Below, piece by piece: positions 17,409 through 25,106 of a stretch of DNA of 64,000 bases. The position numbers and the translations under genes are program-made. How positions within the stretch are numbered: position 1 is the first letter of the stretch; each line of letters opens with the position of its first letter. The notes under the pieces were generated by a model. It was not told where the DNA came from. It searched no databases and was given only the letters and a program-made list of their open reading frames with translations. This stretch comes from Achromobacter animicus (lineage in GTDB: Bacteria > Pseudomonadota > Gammaproteobacteria > Burkholderiales > Burkholderiaceae_B): assembly GCF_902859585.1 (NCBI RefSeq), contig NZ_CADIJM010000001.1, forward strand, positions 62,001 to 126,000. Direction: 5' to 3'.

Positions 17409-18374
17409 TTACACCACGCGCGTATGCACCTGGCCTTCGCGGAACCACGAATCCAGATTTGCGCGCATCAGGTCCGCCATCGCGCGGCGCGTTTCGTGGG
17501 TGCCGCTGGCAATGTGCGGCAGCATCACCACGTTGTCCATGGCGTTCAGTTCCGGGGGCGTGGCGGGTTCGTGTTCGAACACGTCCAGGCCGGCGCCGGC
17601 AATGCGTTTGTTCTGCAGCGCCGCTACCAGCGCGGCTTCGTCGACCACCGTGCCGCGCGCAATATTGATCAGCCAGCCGTCCGGACCCAGGGCGTCCAGT
17701 ACCTGCGCGTTCACCATGTGGCGCGTCGCGCCGCCGCCCGGCACGGCCAGCACCAGAAAGTCGCATTGCGCGGCGAGCTCGAGGATGTCCGGGCAATAAC
17801 GGTAGCCCTCGGGCGCGTCGGGACGCTGTTTGCGGTTGGTGTACAGGATCTCCATGTCGAAGGCCTGCGCGCGGCGGGCGATCTGCAGGCCGATGTTGCC
17901 CAGGCCGACGATGCCGCAGCGCTTGCCGGTCATGCGCGAACCCAGGCCGAACCCTTCAGTGGGCCAGCGGCCGGCGCGCACGAAGCGGTCGGCTTCGGCG
18001 ATGCGGCGCGAGACGGCCAGCATCAGGGCCAGCGCGGTATCGGCCACGCAGGCGTCCAGCACGCCCGGCGTGTTGGTGACCACGACGTTGCGCGCCTTGG
18101 CCGCCGCGATGTCGATGGTGTCGTACCCCACGCCAAAACTGAAGATGCCTTCCAGGGCGGGCAGGGCGTCGATCAATTCCTTTGTCGCGCCGAAGCGGCC
18201 ACTGGTGGCGATGCCGCGGATGGCGGCGCCATGTTCGCGCAGCAGCGCCGCCTTGTCCTGGGCCTCCCAGAGGCGATGAACGCGGTAGCGCGATTCCAGG
18301 TCGGCCACCAGTTCAGGCAGCAGGGGACCGACCATCAGCAGATCGGCGGCGGAGGCGGGAAGGGATGCAGTCAT
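17409..18374 (-). CDS. NAD(P)-dependent D-2-hydroxyacid dehydrogenase (hydroxypyruvate/glyoxylate reductase-like)
   Basis: The 321-aa protein has the family plan: an N-terminal substrate domain with SFGVGYDTIDIAAAKA, VLDACVADTALALMLAVSRR, Rossmann motif GIVGLGNIGLQIARRAQ, then catalytic Arg in IARGTVVDEAALV, catalytic Glu in LDVFEHEP and catalytic His in MLPHIASGT. It reduces 2-oxoacids such as glyoxylate or hydroxypyruvate; TNRKQRP after the second nucleotide strand suggests NADPH preference. It is separated from the Bug gene upstream by a terminator, so it is transcribed on its own. Confidence 0.88.
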   Translation of the reverse strand: MTASLPASAADLLMVGPLLPELVADLESRYRVHRLWEAQDKAALLREHGAAIRGIATSGRFGATKELIDALPALEGIFSFGVGYDTIDIAAAKARNVVVTNTPGVLDACVADTALALMLAVSRRIAEADRFVRAGRWPTEGFGLGSRMTGKRCGIVGLGNIGLQIARRAQAFDMEILYTNRKQRPDAPEGYRYCPDILELAAQCDFLVLAVPGGGATRHMVNAQVLDALGPDGWLINIARGTVVDEAALVAALQNKRIAGAGLDVFEHEPATPPELNAMDNVVMLPHIASGTHETRRAMADLMRANLDSWFREGQVHTRVV

Positions 18375-18403
18375 GGATACGGCTTATGTAGGTAAGAAGG
18401 AAA

Positions 18404-18421
18404 GGCCCGCCGAGGCGGGCC
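18404..18421 (-). terminator. terminator after the Bug-family gene
   Basis: GGCCCGCC (18404-18411), a GA turn and GGCGGGCC (18414-18421) pair perfectly. Read leftward, TTTCCTTC follows. It lies 10 bp past the stop of the Bug gene. Confidence 0.7.
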
Positions 18422-18431
18422 GGGACCGGAA

Positions 18432-19427
18432 TCAGTTGGTCTGGATGTTGCGGGACTTGATTATCTGCCCATAGCGTTCGCGCTCGCTAGCGGCCAGGTC
18501 CTGCAGCTCCTTGGGTGTCGATCCGTGGGCGACGGCGCCCTGTGATTCGAGCTTGGCCTTGACCGCGGGATCGGCCGCCACGGCGCGGATCGCCTCGGAC
18601 AGCTTGTCGATCACGGCCTGCGGCGTGCCGGCTGGCGCCAGCACTGCCGTCCACGAGCCGCTCTGCGCGTTCTTGACGCCGGCTTCGTCGATGGTGGGCA
18701 CGTCCGGCATCGCGGGCGAGCGAATCGCGCCGGTCACGGCCAGCGCGCGCAGCTTGCCGGCCGTGACGTACGGCATGGTCTCCAGGACCGACGCGAACAA
18801 CATGTCGACGCGCCCGGCCATCAGATCGGTCATCGCCGGGCCGCCGCCCTTGTAGGGCACGTGCACCAGATCCACGCCGGTGGCTTCCTGGAAGATCTCG
18901 CCGGACAGGTGGGGCGCGCCGCCCGTGCCCGAGCTGGCAAAGGTGTGCTTGCCGGGCTGGGACTTGGTCAGCGTCACCAGTTCCGCGACGTTCTTTGCCG
19001 GCAGGCTGGCGGGCACCACCAGCACGAACGGCAGGTCCGAAAACAGCGACACGGGCGCAAACGCCTTCACCGGGTCGGAATGCAGCTTGTAGATCCAGGG
19101 GTTGATCGCCAGCATGCCCGAGTTCGCGAACAGCAGCGTGTAGCCATCGGGCTGCGAACGGGCCACCAGGTCGGCGGCGATCTGGCCGCCGGCGCCCGGG
19201 CGGTTGTCCACCACCACCGACGACGAGAATTTTTCACCCAGGGCCGCGGCCAGCAGGCGCGCCGAGATGTCGGTGCCGCCGCCGGGTGAGAAGGGGACGA
19301 TCAGATTGATCGGGCGTTCCGGATACCCTGCGGCGCTGGCCGCGTGCGGCAAGGCGGCGGTGGCAGCCAGGGCCAGCGCCGCGGCGAGGAGCCGGACGCG
19401 AATCCGGGCGGTGTTCTTTGTCTCCAT
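18432..19427 (-). CDS. Bug/TctC-family tripartite tricarboxylate transporter substrate-binding protein
   Basis: The 331-aa protein starts with a signal peptide (VRLLAAALALAATAALPHAASA, cut about residue 32), then YPERPINLIVPFSPGGGTDISAR, the Bug-family hallmark. It also has VVDNRPGAGGQIAADLVARS and GVDLVHVPYKGGGPAMTDLMAGRVD. Bug proteins bind carboxylates in the periplasm; they are extremely numerous in Bordetella and Achromobacter, usually as orphans without TctAB genes, as here. It is transcribed divergently from the LysR gene at 19601 (173-bp gap with LysR-box-like palindromes), which is its probable regulator. Confidence 0.9.
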   Translation of the reverse strand: METKNTARIRVRLLAAALALAATAALPHAASAAGYPERPINLIVPFSPGGGTDISARLLAAALGEKFSSSVVVDNRPGAGGQIAADLVARSQPDGYTLLFANSGMLAINPWIYKLHSDPVKAFAPVSLFSDLPFVLVVPASLPAKNVAELVTLTKSQPGKHTFASSGTGGAPHLSGEIFQEATGVDLVHVPYKGGGPAMTDLMAGRVDMLFASVLETMPYVTAGKLRALAVTGAIRSPAMPDVPTIDEAGVKNAQSGSWTAVLAPAGTPQAVIDKLSEAIRAVAADPAVKAKLESQGAVAHGSTPKELQDLAASERERYGQIIKSRNIQTN

Positions 19428-19551
19428 GGATTTTCTCTTTTATGGCGTTGATGGCGGCGAGGCCGCAAAAATGGTGCTGCGGGTAAGGCTCCTGATGCTT
19501 CGCGGGCCGGAATCCAGCCCTGCAGCCGAGTATAGGGATGCCTGTCCATGG

Positions 19552-19575
19552 ATAGCCGTTCGAGCTATAAATAGC
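19552..19575. promoter_or_regulatory. LysR-box-like palindromes between Bug and LysR genes
   Basis: ATAGC (19552-19556), seven bases and GCTAT (19564-19568) form a classical T-N11-A LysR box. GCTAT-AA-ATAGC (19564-19575) overlaps it as a second dyad. A further hairpin ATTCAA-GGA-TTGAAT (19584-19598) abuts the LysR start codon. Confidence 0.55.
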
Positions 19576-19600
19576 ATCAATCAATTCAAGGATTGAATCG

Positions 19601-20512
19601 ATGGAATTCCGCCAGCTCGAGTGCTTCATTGCGGTTGCCGAAGAATTGCACTTCGGCCGCGCCGCCGAGCGCCTGTGCATGACGCAACCGCCGCTCTCGC
19701 GCCAGATCCAGCTACTGGAGCAGGACCTGGGCGTGACCCTGTTCGAGCGCAACAGCCGGCAGGTGGTGCTCAGCGCCGCCGGCCGGCGCTTTCTGCGCGA
19801 TGCACGCCATTTGCTTGAGTTTTCGGCGCAGGCCGCCGCCACCGCGCGCCGCACGTCCGGCGGCGAAGCCGGCCACATCAGGTTGGGTTTCACGGCCGTG
19901 GCCTCGTATCGCCTGATGCCGTCGCTTATCGTGCAGGCGCGCAAGCTGCTGCCGGGCGTGGAGATCCAGTTGCGCGAAACCGTGACGACCGAGCTGAGCC
20001 GCCTGCTGCTGGCCCACGAGCTGGACGCCATCCTGGCGCGCAGCGTGCCGCAACAGGCAGGCATCGAGTCGCGCCTGCTTGAGCGGGAACCGCTGGTGCT
20101 GGCGCTGCCCGCCGATTCGCCCTTGTGCGAGCACGCCATCGTGCCGCTGCGGTTGCTGCAGGGGCAGCCATTCGTGCTGTATTCGCCCCGCGAAGGCAAG
20201 TATTTCTACGACCGCATCGTGGGCGCTTTCGGCCTGGCGGACGTGCAGCCGCAGTATGTGCAGCGCGCCGGGCAGACGCATACCTTGCTGGCGCTGGTGC
20301 GAGCCGGGCTGGGCGTGGGCCTCGTGCCGGATTCCGCCCGCGAGCTGCGGTTTGAAGGTGTCGTGTTCCGGCCGATTGGCCAGCGCGATCTCTACGCGGA
20401 CATGTACCTTGCCTGGCACGCGCAGCACGATAATCCGGCGCTGGATGCATTTCTGCAGCGCGTGGCCAAGCGAAACAGCCCGGAAACTGTCGGAAGCCCC
20501 GGACAGGCGTGA
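19601..20512 (+). CDS. LysR-family transcriptional regulator
   Basis: The 303-aa protein begins MEFRQLECFIAVAEELHFGRAAERLCMTQPPLSR, a canonical LysR HTH of the CatR/BenM/CbbR type, followed by QIQLLEQDLGVTLFERNSRQV and an effector domain. It lies divergent from the Bug-type binding-protein gene, with dyad sequences between them, so it probably controls that gene in response to a carboxylate or aromatic acid. The effector is unknown. Confidence 0.9.
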   Translation: MEFRQLECFIAVAEELHFGRAAERLCMTQPPLSRQIQLLEQDLGVTLFERNSRQVVLSAAGRRFLRDARHLLEFSAQAAATARRTSGGEAGHIRLGFTAVASYRLMPSLIVQARKLLPGVEIQLRETVTTELSRLLLAHELDAILARSVPQQAGIESRLLEREPLVLALPADSPLCEHAIVPLRLLQGQPFVLYSPREGKYFYDRIVGAFGLADVQPQYVQRAGQTHTLLALVRAGLGVGLVPDSARELRFEGVVFRPIGQRDLYADMYLAWHAQHDNPALDAFLQRVAKRNSPETVGSPGQA

Positions 20513-20525
20513 GCCAGACTTCTAT

Positions 20526-20909
20526 CTAGCGGCGCTTGGGGCGATTCGGCGCGGACAACGGCGCGCCGACGTGGCTGGCCAACCAGTGTTCGATCTTGTC
20601 GTCCCGGCGGGCGGCCCAATCCTTGCCGATTTCCAGGATAAGCAGGTTGCGCGTGTCGCCATAATCCTGTCCCGGCGCCTTCTGGAACATCTCGCGCCAG
20701 ATCTCGGAGGCGACCAGGTCCGTCGTCACCAGCACGCCGATTCCCTTCGCGTCGATCCACAAAGGCGCGGCGCGCTCATCCACGTGCGTCTTGATGTTTT
20801 CCAGGATTTTCTGCGCGAGGGCGGCGTTGTCTTTGGATGCCGCGATCAGGACCAGATATTGCCGATGGTCGCTGGACGGCTCGTCGGAATCGCCAAACGG
20901 ATTTTCCAT
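20526..20909 (-). CDS. hypothetical protein, 127 aa
   Basis: The protein is soluble, with YLVLIAASKDNAALAQKILENIKTH, then LWIDAKGIGVLVTTDLVASEIWREM and LLILEIGKDWAARRDDKIEHWL, and a basic tail. The alternating strand/helix pattern suggests a small alpha/beta domain. The family is not recognised. It converges with the LysR gene (13-bp gap), and no partner gene is evident. Confidence 0.6.
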   Translation of the reverse strand: MENPFGDSDEPSSDHRQYLVLIAASKDNAALAQKILENIKTHVDERAAPLWIDAKGIGVLVTTDLVASEIWREMFQKAPGQDYGDTRNLLILEIGKDWAARRDDKIEHWLASHVGAPLSAPNRPKRR

Positions 20910-20951
20910 GATGCTTTCCTTTCGGGTGAGTATTGCCCGACAGACTGTAAT

Positions 20952-21434
20952 TCATCGGACAAGTCGGGCGGCGTGATGGACTTGGAAATCCGCCCTAATC
21001 ACCCCGTCCGGGCCCGCGCGGACGCTTTGGTCCTCCGCCTGCTGCGCGTGGGTCGAGCACGCGCTAAGCACCAGTCTGCACCCGGAACCCGTCTGGTGGC
21101 GGCATAACCCCAGGCTGTAATCGCCAGTCCGCTGCCGGTCCCACGCCTTGTCGCCGAGGGCGACGAAGTGCTGCGCGCCGTTAGCGGCCACCGCCACGCA
21201 TTGGTTCCTGAAGCTGGCGTACACCGCGCAGGTGGCGCGGGGTTCATCTTCCTGGCAAGCGGTGAGCGCGCTGCGGCGGGCCGCGGCGTCGGTGCCATAC
21301 AGGATCGAGGCGTAGTAACGATAGGTTGAAGAGACGATCAGGGCGCCATACAGGTCGGGCGGAACCGGCTGGGCGACCGCCGCCGCGGAGCAGGCAATTG
21401 ACACGAGCAATCCCGATGCAAGGCGTGGCGCCAT
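20952..21434 (-). CDS. exported DUF4189-like protein
   Basis: The start at 21434 gives a signal peptide (LASGLLVSIACSAAAVAQ, cut about residue 22), unlike the longer frame. The mature 138 residues have YYASILYGTDAAARRSALTAC, CAVYASFRNQCVAVAAN and several spaced Cys, as in DUF4189 proteins, which are secreted or periplasmic and disulfide-rich. The function of the family is unknown. Confidence 0.65.
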   Translation of the reverse strand: MAPRLASGLLVSIACSAAAVAQPVPPDLYGALIVSSTYRYYASILYGTDAAARRSALTACQEDEPRATCAVYASFRNQCVAVAANGAQHFVALGDKAWDRQRTGDYSLGLCRHQTGSGCRLVLSACSTHAQQAEDQSVRAGPDGVIRADFQVHHAARLVR

Positions 21435-21561
21435 GAGAATCCCCTGGGGTTCACGACGACGGTAGCGGACCGGCGCCTGCCCTGCCAGCGTCAATAAGAC
21501 CGGCATCCGAAGACCAGCACCGCGTCGAGCAGGCAGATCTATCAAGTTGAAACATCCATAG

Positions 21562-21579
21562 ACCATCCAAGTGGATGGT
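21562..21579. promoter_or_regulatory. palindromic operator upstream of RHH regulator
   Basis: ACCATCC (21562-21568), AAGT and GGATGGT (21573-21579) form a perfect dyad 14 bp before the regulator's start codon, and another CATCC half-site lies just upstream. Position and symmetry fit autorepression by a ribbon-helix-helix dimer pair. Confidence 0.55.
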
Positions 21580-21593
21580 TTATTATTCGATCC

Positions 21594-22016
21594 ATGCCGC
21601 CTCGCACCTCTCAACTCGCATCCACGCCAAAGCCTGCGGACGAAAAAATCACCATCAACCTGGGTTATGTCGACCTGGGCCAGATTGATTTGCTCGTCCA
21701 GGAAGGGTTCTACGCCAACCGCACGGACCTCATCCGCACGGCCATCCGCAATCAACTTGCCACCCACGGCGACGCCGTGCGCCAGGCCGTCAGCCGCAAG
21801 ACGCTGGTGCTGGGCATCCAGCACTACACCGCCCAGGATTTGCTCGCGGTCCAGACCGCGGGCGAAATGCTTCAGATCCGGGTGCTGGGCCTGGCAACCA
21901 TTGCCTCCGACGTCACACCCGAGCTTGCGCTCGCCACGATCGAATCCCTGACGGTACTGGGGGCGCTACATGCCAGCCCCGCCGTCAAAGCCGCCCTGCG
22001 TCAGCGCATCCGCTGA
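21594..22016 (+). CDS. ribbon-helix-helix (CopG-like) transcriptional regulator
   Basis: The 140-aa protein has an RHH-type segment: KITINLGYVDLGQIDLLVQEGFYANRTDLIRTAIRNQL, where the strand is followed by two helices. The C-terminal part (ALGIQHYTAQDLL-like region, residues 75-140) is a separate small domain. It is followed 28 bp later by the PHB-depolymerase-like esterase gene, which it may regulate. The perfect palindrome at 21562-21579 before its start suggests autoregulation. Confidence 0.75.
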   Translation: MPPRTSQLASTPKPADEKITINLGYVDLGQIDLLVQEGFYANRTDLIRTAIRNQLATHGDAVRQAVSRKTLVLGIQHYTAQDLLAVQTAGEMLQIRVLGLATIASDVTPELALATIESLTVLGALHASPAVKAALRQRIR

Positions 22017-22044
22017 CCCTCGCGGCGCAGAAAAAGGTCATTCC

Positions 22045-23142
22045 ATGCACCCTGATTTTCAGCAACTCATGCACCGGGCTACCCAGCTCACCCAATCCGG
22101 CGATCTATCGGCAGCAACTGCCGCCATCCAGGCCGCCCTGCGAAACGGCCTGGCTGCCGCGCCGGCTAGGCAAGACGATGCTGACGTCATCGACGTCGAG
22201 GCTTGGGAAGTTCCGGATTCCGCCCAAGCTTCCAGCGCGGCGCCGCACGTTTCCGGCGACGCTGCGCAGTCCGTCCCAAAACCTGCCGCCGCGGGCGATA
22301 CGTTCACGGCGGGGTCATTCCGCAATTCGTCCGGGCAGCGCGCCTACAAGCTGTATGTGCCGCCCAACCCGGATGGCACGCCGCGTCCGCTGGTGGTCAT
22401 GCTGCACGGATGCACGCAGGACGCAGACGATTTCGCCGCGGGCACCGCCATGAATGCGGCTGCGCGCGAGCAGGGCTTTCATGTGCTGTACCCCGTGCAA
22501 TCGCGCGACGCCAATCCGCAGAAGTGCTGGAACTGGTTCAAGCACAACCATCAGCAGCCAGGCCGGGGCGAGCCGTCCATCCTTGCGGGCATGACGCGCG
22601 AGGTGATCGCCGCCCACAACATTGATCCCACGCGCGTGTATGTCGCGGGACTGTCGGCGGGCGGGGCGATGGCAGCGATTCTGGCGGGCGCTTATCCCGA
22701 ACTGTATGCGGCGGCAGGTGTGCATTCGGGGTTGGCCGCTGGCGCGGCGACGGACCTGCCTTCGGCGCTGTCCGCCATGAAGGGCGTGGGCCTGAAACCC
22801 GCCGCACCGGCCGGCAACGGCGTGCCGGTCATCGTGTTCCATGGCGATCGCGACGCCACCGTCAATCCCGCCAATGCCGGCAACGTGATCGCGGCCAGCG
22901 TGGGGCCCAACGCGCGTGTCGAAACCGTTCGCGTGGCGGGCGCGGGCAGCATGCGCGATAGCACGCAGCATGTATACCGCGATGCGGCGGGCAACATCGT
23001 CGCCGAACGCTGGGATGTCCACGGCGCCGGCCATGCCTGGGCAGGCGGCTCGGAGCAAGGGTCCTACACGGATCGGACCGGTCCGGATGCGACGGCCGAG
23101 ATGCTGCGATTCTTCTTCGCGCGCACGTCGCGCGCTCAGTGA
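22045..23142 (+). CDS. PHB depolymerase/LpqC-family esterase
   Basis: The start at 22045 (MHPDFQQLMHRATQL) gives 365 aa; the longer frame overlaps the regulator gene. After a helical N-terminus and an Ala/Pro linker, an alpha/beta-hydrolase starts near residue 90: oxyanion region VVMLHGCTQDADDFAAGT, nucleophile GLSAGGAMAA, acid in FHGDRDATVN, and His in HGAGHAWAGGS. This is the esterase-PHB (TIGR01840-type) pattern. It would hydrolyse short-chain hydroxyalkanoate or other esters. There is no clear signal peptide, so it may be intracellular. It probably forms a unit with the RHH regulator. Confidence 0.85.
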   Translation: MHPDFQQLMHRATQLTQSGDLSAATAAIQAALRNGLAAAPARQDDADVIDVEAWEVPDSAQASSAAPHVSGDAAQSVPKPAAAGDTFTAGSFRNSSGQRAYKLYVPPNPDGTPRPLVVMLHGCTQDADDFAAGTAMNAAAREQGFHVLYPVQSRDANPQKCWNWFKHNHQQPGRGEPSILAGMTREVIAAHNIDPTRVYVAGLSAGGAMAAILAGAYPELYAAAGVHSGLAAGAATDLPSALSAMKGVGLKPAAPAGNGVPVIVFHGDRDATVNPANAGNVIAASVGPNARVETVRVAGAGSMRDSTQHVYRDAAGNIVAERWDVHGAGHAWAGGSEQGSYTDRTGPDATAEMLRFFFARTSRAQ

Positions 23143-23275
23143 TTCGCTAACGTTCCAGCGTGGTCAATGGCGGCTTGGATCGCGGCCAATGTAGTATCGG
23201 CCGTGATTCCCCTTGCATGTGATCCCTTGCATGCGACCACCCCTCAACGCGCCGCTAGCCGGCGAATGGAGCACC

Positions 23276-23680
23276 GTGAAAATCGTCAGAATCATCGAAA
23301 ACATGCGTCAAGGCGACCAGGAACAGACCCGCGCGCATGAATCCCCGACCGAGGGCGACCTGCTCGCCGCCCTGGACAGGCTGGATGGCGCGGTCTTCAG
23401 CTCGACCGCCTTCGTGATTGACGACGACACGGTCATGTCGATCGGCGGTGGCGGCGACGGCGCCTATATCGTGTTCATCTCATCCGGCGGCGACACGCGG
23501 ATCCACACGCTGATCGACCCCGCCAAATCCGAAGACCACGACCAGGACCTGGTGGCGGGCGGACAATCAGGCAGTTATCCGCAGTACCAGTGCGTAGACC
23601 GTTCCAAGGCGGCGTCCGCGCTGTTGTACTTTCATGCGCACGGCGCCGCGTCCCCGGATTTGAATTGGGCTAGCGAATAG
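23276..23680 (+). CDS. Imm1-like immunity protein
   Basis: A GTG start at 23276 (after GGAG) gives 134 aa starting VKIVRIIENMRQ; an ATG at 23213 would add 21 non-conserved residues. The pattern LLAALDRLDG, VMSIGGGGDGAYIVFISSGG, DLVAGGQSGSYPQYQCVD, ASALLYFHAHG, LNW is that of Imm1 proteins, which neutralise deaminase or nuclease toxins of polymorphic systems. No toxin gene is nearby, so it looks like an orphan immunity gene. Its 3' end overlaps the convergent membrane-protein gene by 11 bp. Confidence 0.7.
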   Translation: MKIVRIIENMRQGDQEQTRAHESPTEGDLLAALDRLDGAVFSSTAFVIDDDTVMSIGGGGDGAYIVFISSGGDTRIHTLIDPAKSEDHDQDLVAGGQSGSYPQYQCVDRSKAASALLYFHAHGAASPDLNWASE

Positions 23681-24170
23681 CCACCGGCTTGCCGTAGAAC
23701 ACCCGCGCGCACAGCAGACCGGCGACTGCGGCGGGCAGGGCGCCCATGAACAGCGGAAATCCCAGCGCTGCCAACGATCTGTCGCGGCTGCCGAACGTCA
23801 GCAAAAAGACAAAGGCATACGCCGCGCCAATGAGCCCCATGCGCAGGATGGCCAGCCAGGACGGCGCGACGGGCTTGAGCGCGCCCGCCGTCAACCCGCA
23901 AAAGAGCGCCGGCACACCGCCAAACAGATACGCCCACGGCAGCCCATAGAGACCGAACAGGAGCAGTTCCGGATCCTGGGCGCCGATCGACATGGTCACA
24001 GCGATGAGCACGATGGCGACGGCCGGTCCCATGAATGCGAAGATCGCGGCGCCCGACAGCATGTCGCGCGACATGGCGCGGCCGGAGTCCTCGGGTCTGC
24101 GCTGCATGCGGCGGTAGACGGCAGCGGCCAGCGTAGACGCGAGAAGCAGGGCGCCAAAGAAATAGATCAT
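23670..24170 (-). CDS. multi-pass membrane protein, 166 aa
   Basis: Hydrophobic segments at about residues 1-17, 38-60, 66-92 and 104-160 predict four to five membrane helices. The N-terminal helix is followed by RRMQRRPEDSGRAM, a cytoplasmic positive loop. The family is not recognised. It overlaps the convergent Imm1-like gene by 11 bp. Confidence 0.6.
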   Translation of the reverse strand: MIYFFGALLLASTLAAAVYRRMQRRPEDSGRAMSRDMLSGAAIFAFMGPAVAIVLIAVTMSIGAQDPELLLFGLYGLPWAYLFGGVPALFCGLTAGALKPVAPSWLAILRMGLIGAAYAFVFLLTFGSRDRSLAALGFPLFMGALPAAVAGLLCARVFYGKPVAIR

Positions 24171-24293
24171 CAGGTCAGTTCCGGTTGTCAGGGTGTATAG
24201 GCTTGCGGGTGGCCGGCCTGCTACTTGCGAACGAGCGTTCCGCAGGCGTGCGCCTGGCCGCCAGCATTGTGCGGGAATTGCGCCGCAACCGCG

Positions 24294-24671
24294 TCAAGGC
24301 ATCTTTTTCTTGCCCAGCAACGTCAGCGTCAGGCTGCGGCCGGTGCGCATGAAAGGATAGAGCGCCTTGGACAGGCACGCGTTGCTGAATATGGTGGCGT
24401 TCAGGCGATTGAACACATCGCTGCCCGTGCTGAGCAAGGCCAGCCGGTGGATCGCGTCCGCGCCCCAGTAGTCGCGGCCGTCCAGGTGCAACAGCATGCC
24501 CTGGTTCAAGTCATAGCCTTGCGCGCGATGGTGCGCGGCCAGGTCGGGATGGTCGCGCATGTTCAGCATGGCGATAGGCCCAGCGGCCTTGCGCAGCCGC
24601 ATCATCCGCACGTAGTTCGAGCAGAAGGGGCAATCGCCGTCATAGAGAAGGTAGTTTTCGTCGGACTGCAT
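24294..24671 (-). CDS. DCC-family (DUF393) thiol-disulfide oxidoreductase-like protein
   Basis: The 125-aa protein begins YLLYDGDCPFCSNYVRMMRLR, the DxxCxxC signature of the DCC/DUF393 family, and continues with a thioredoxin-like fold pattern (AMLNMRDHPDL, GMLLHLDGRDYWGADAIHRLALL). Reactivity through the CxxC pair is inferred from the family; the partner is unknown. It is a single gene. Confidence 0.82.
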   Translation of the reverse strand: MQSDENYLLYDGDCPFCSNYVRMMRLRKAAGPIAMLNMRDHPDLAAHHRAQGYDLNQGMLLHLDGRDYWGADAIHRLALLSTGSDVFNRLNATIFSNACLSKALYPFMRTGRSLTLTLLGKKKMP

Positions 24672-24796
24672 CGTCGGGATCCGTCGGGGTTTGCAGAAAC
24701 ATACCGCAAAAACCCGTTCGGGCGGTCCGCAGGGCGCGTTGCCGACGAGCGCGCTGTCGAAATGCGCGCGGCCGGCAAGCGCGGGAACCGGCGCCT

Positions 24797-25006
24797 TCAG
24801 CCGCCCCGATGTCCGTGATAGCGCGGCGCCGCAACGGCGCGCGTGTTCTCCTTGTGCTGGGAACCGACCAGCGCCTTGCGCCGGGCTTCTTCGTGCTGGT
24901 GATCGGACTTTGCGCGCTCTTTGTCCGCATGCGGCGGCGCATGCGTGTCGGGCGCGGCGGCCGGGGCCGCTTGGTGGGGATCGGGGCGGGAAGTCGTGGG
25001 CGTCAT
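24797..25006 (-). CDS. small hydrophilic hypothetical protein, 69 aa
   Basis: The frame from ATG 25006 encodes a Pro/Ala/His-rich, highly hydrophilic peptide (MTPTTSRPDPHQAA, ADKERAKSDHQHEEARRK). It has no recognisable domain and looks disordered. Ribosome-binding support is weak and low-complexity high-G+C sequence can mimic coding, so it is uncertain. Confidence 0.35.
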   Translation of the reverse strand: MTPTTSRPDPHQAAPAAAPDTHAPPHADKERAKSDHQHEEARRKALVGSQHKENTRAVAAPRYHGHRGG

Positions 25007-25106
25007 GGTGCGCACCTGCAAAGGCAACGCGGCATATGCCGCGTTTTCACGTTACGCCCGCGGTCCGCGATTCTCCAGGGTTCAATTGCAACAGCGTGCG
25101 CGCGGC

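Noticed and set aside
23213-23275. Upstream ATG extension of the Imm1-like gene
   Set aside because: The extra residues are not family-like and the GTG at 23276 has a better ribosome site.
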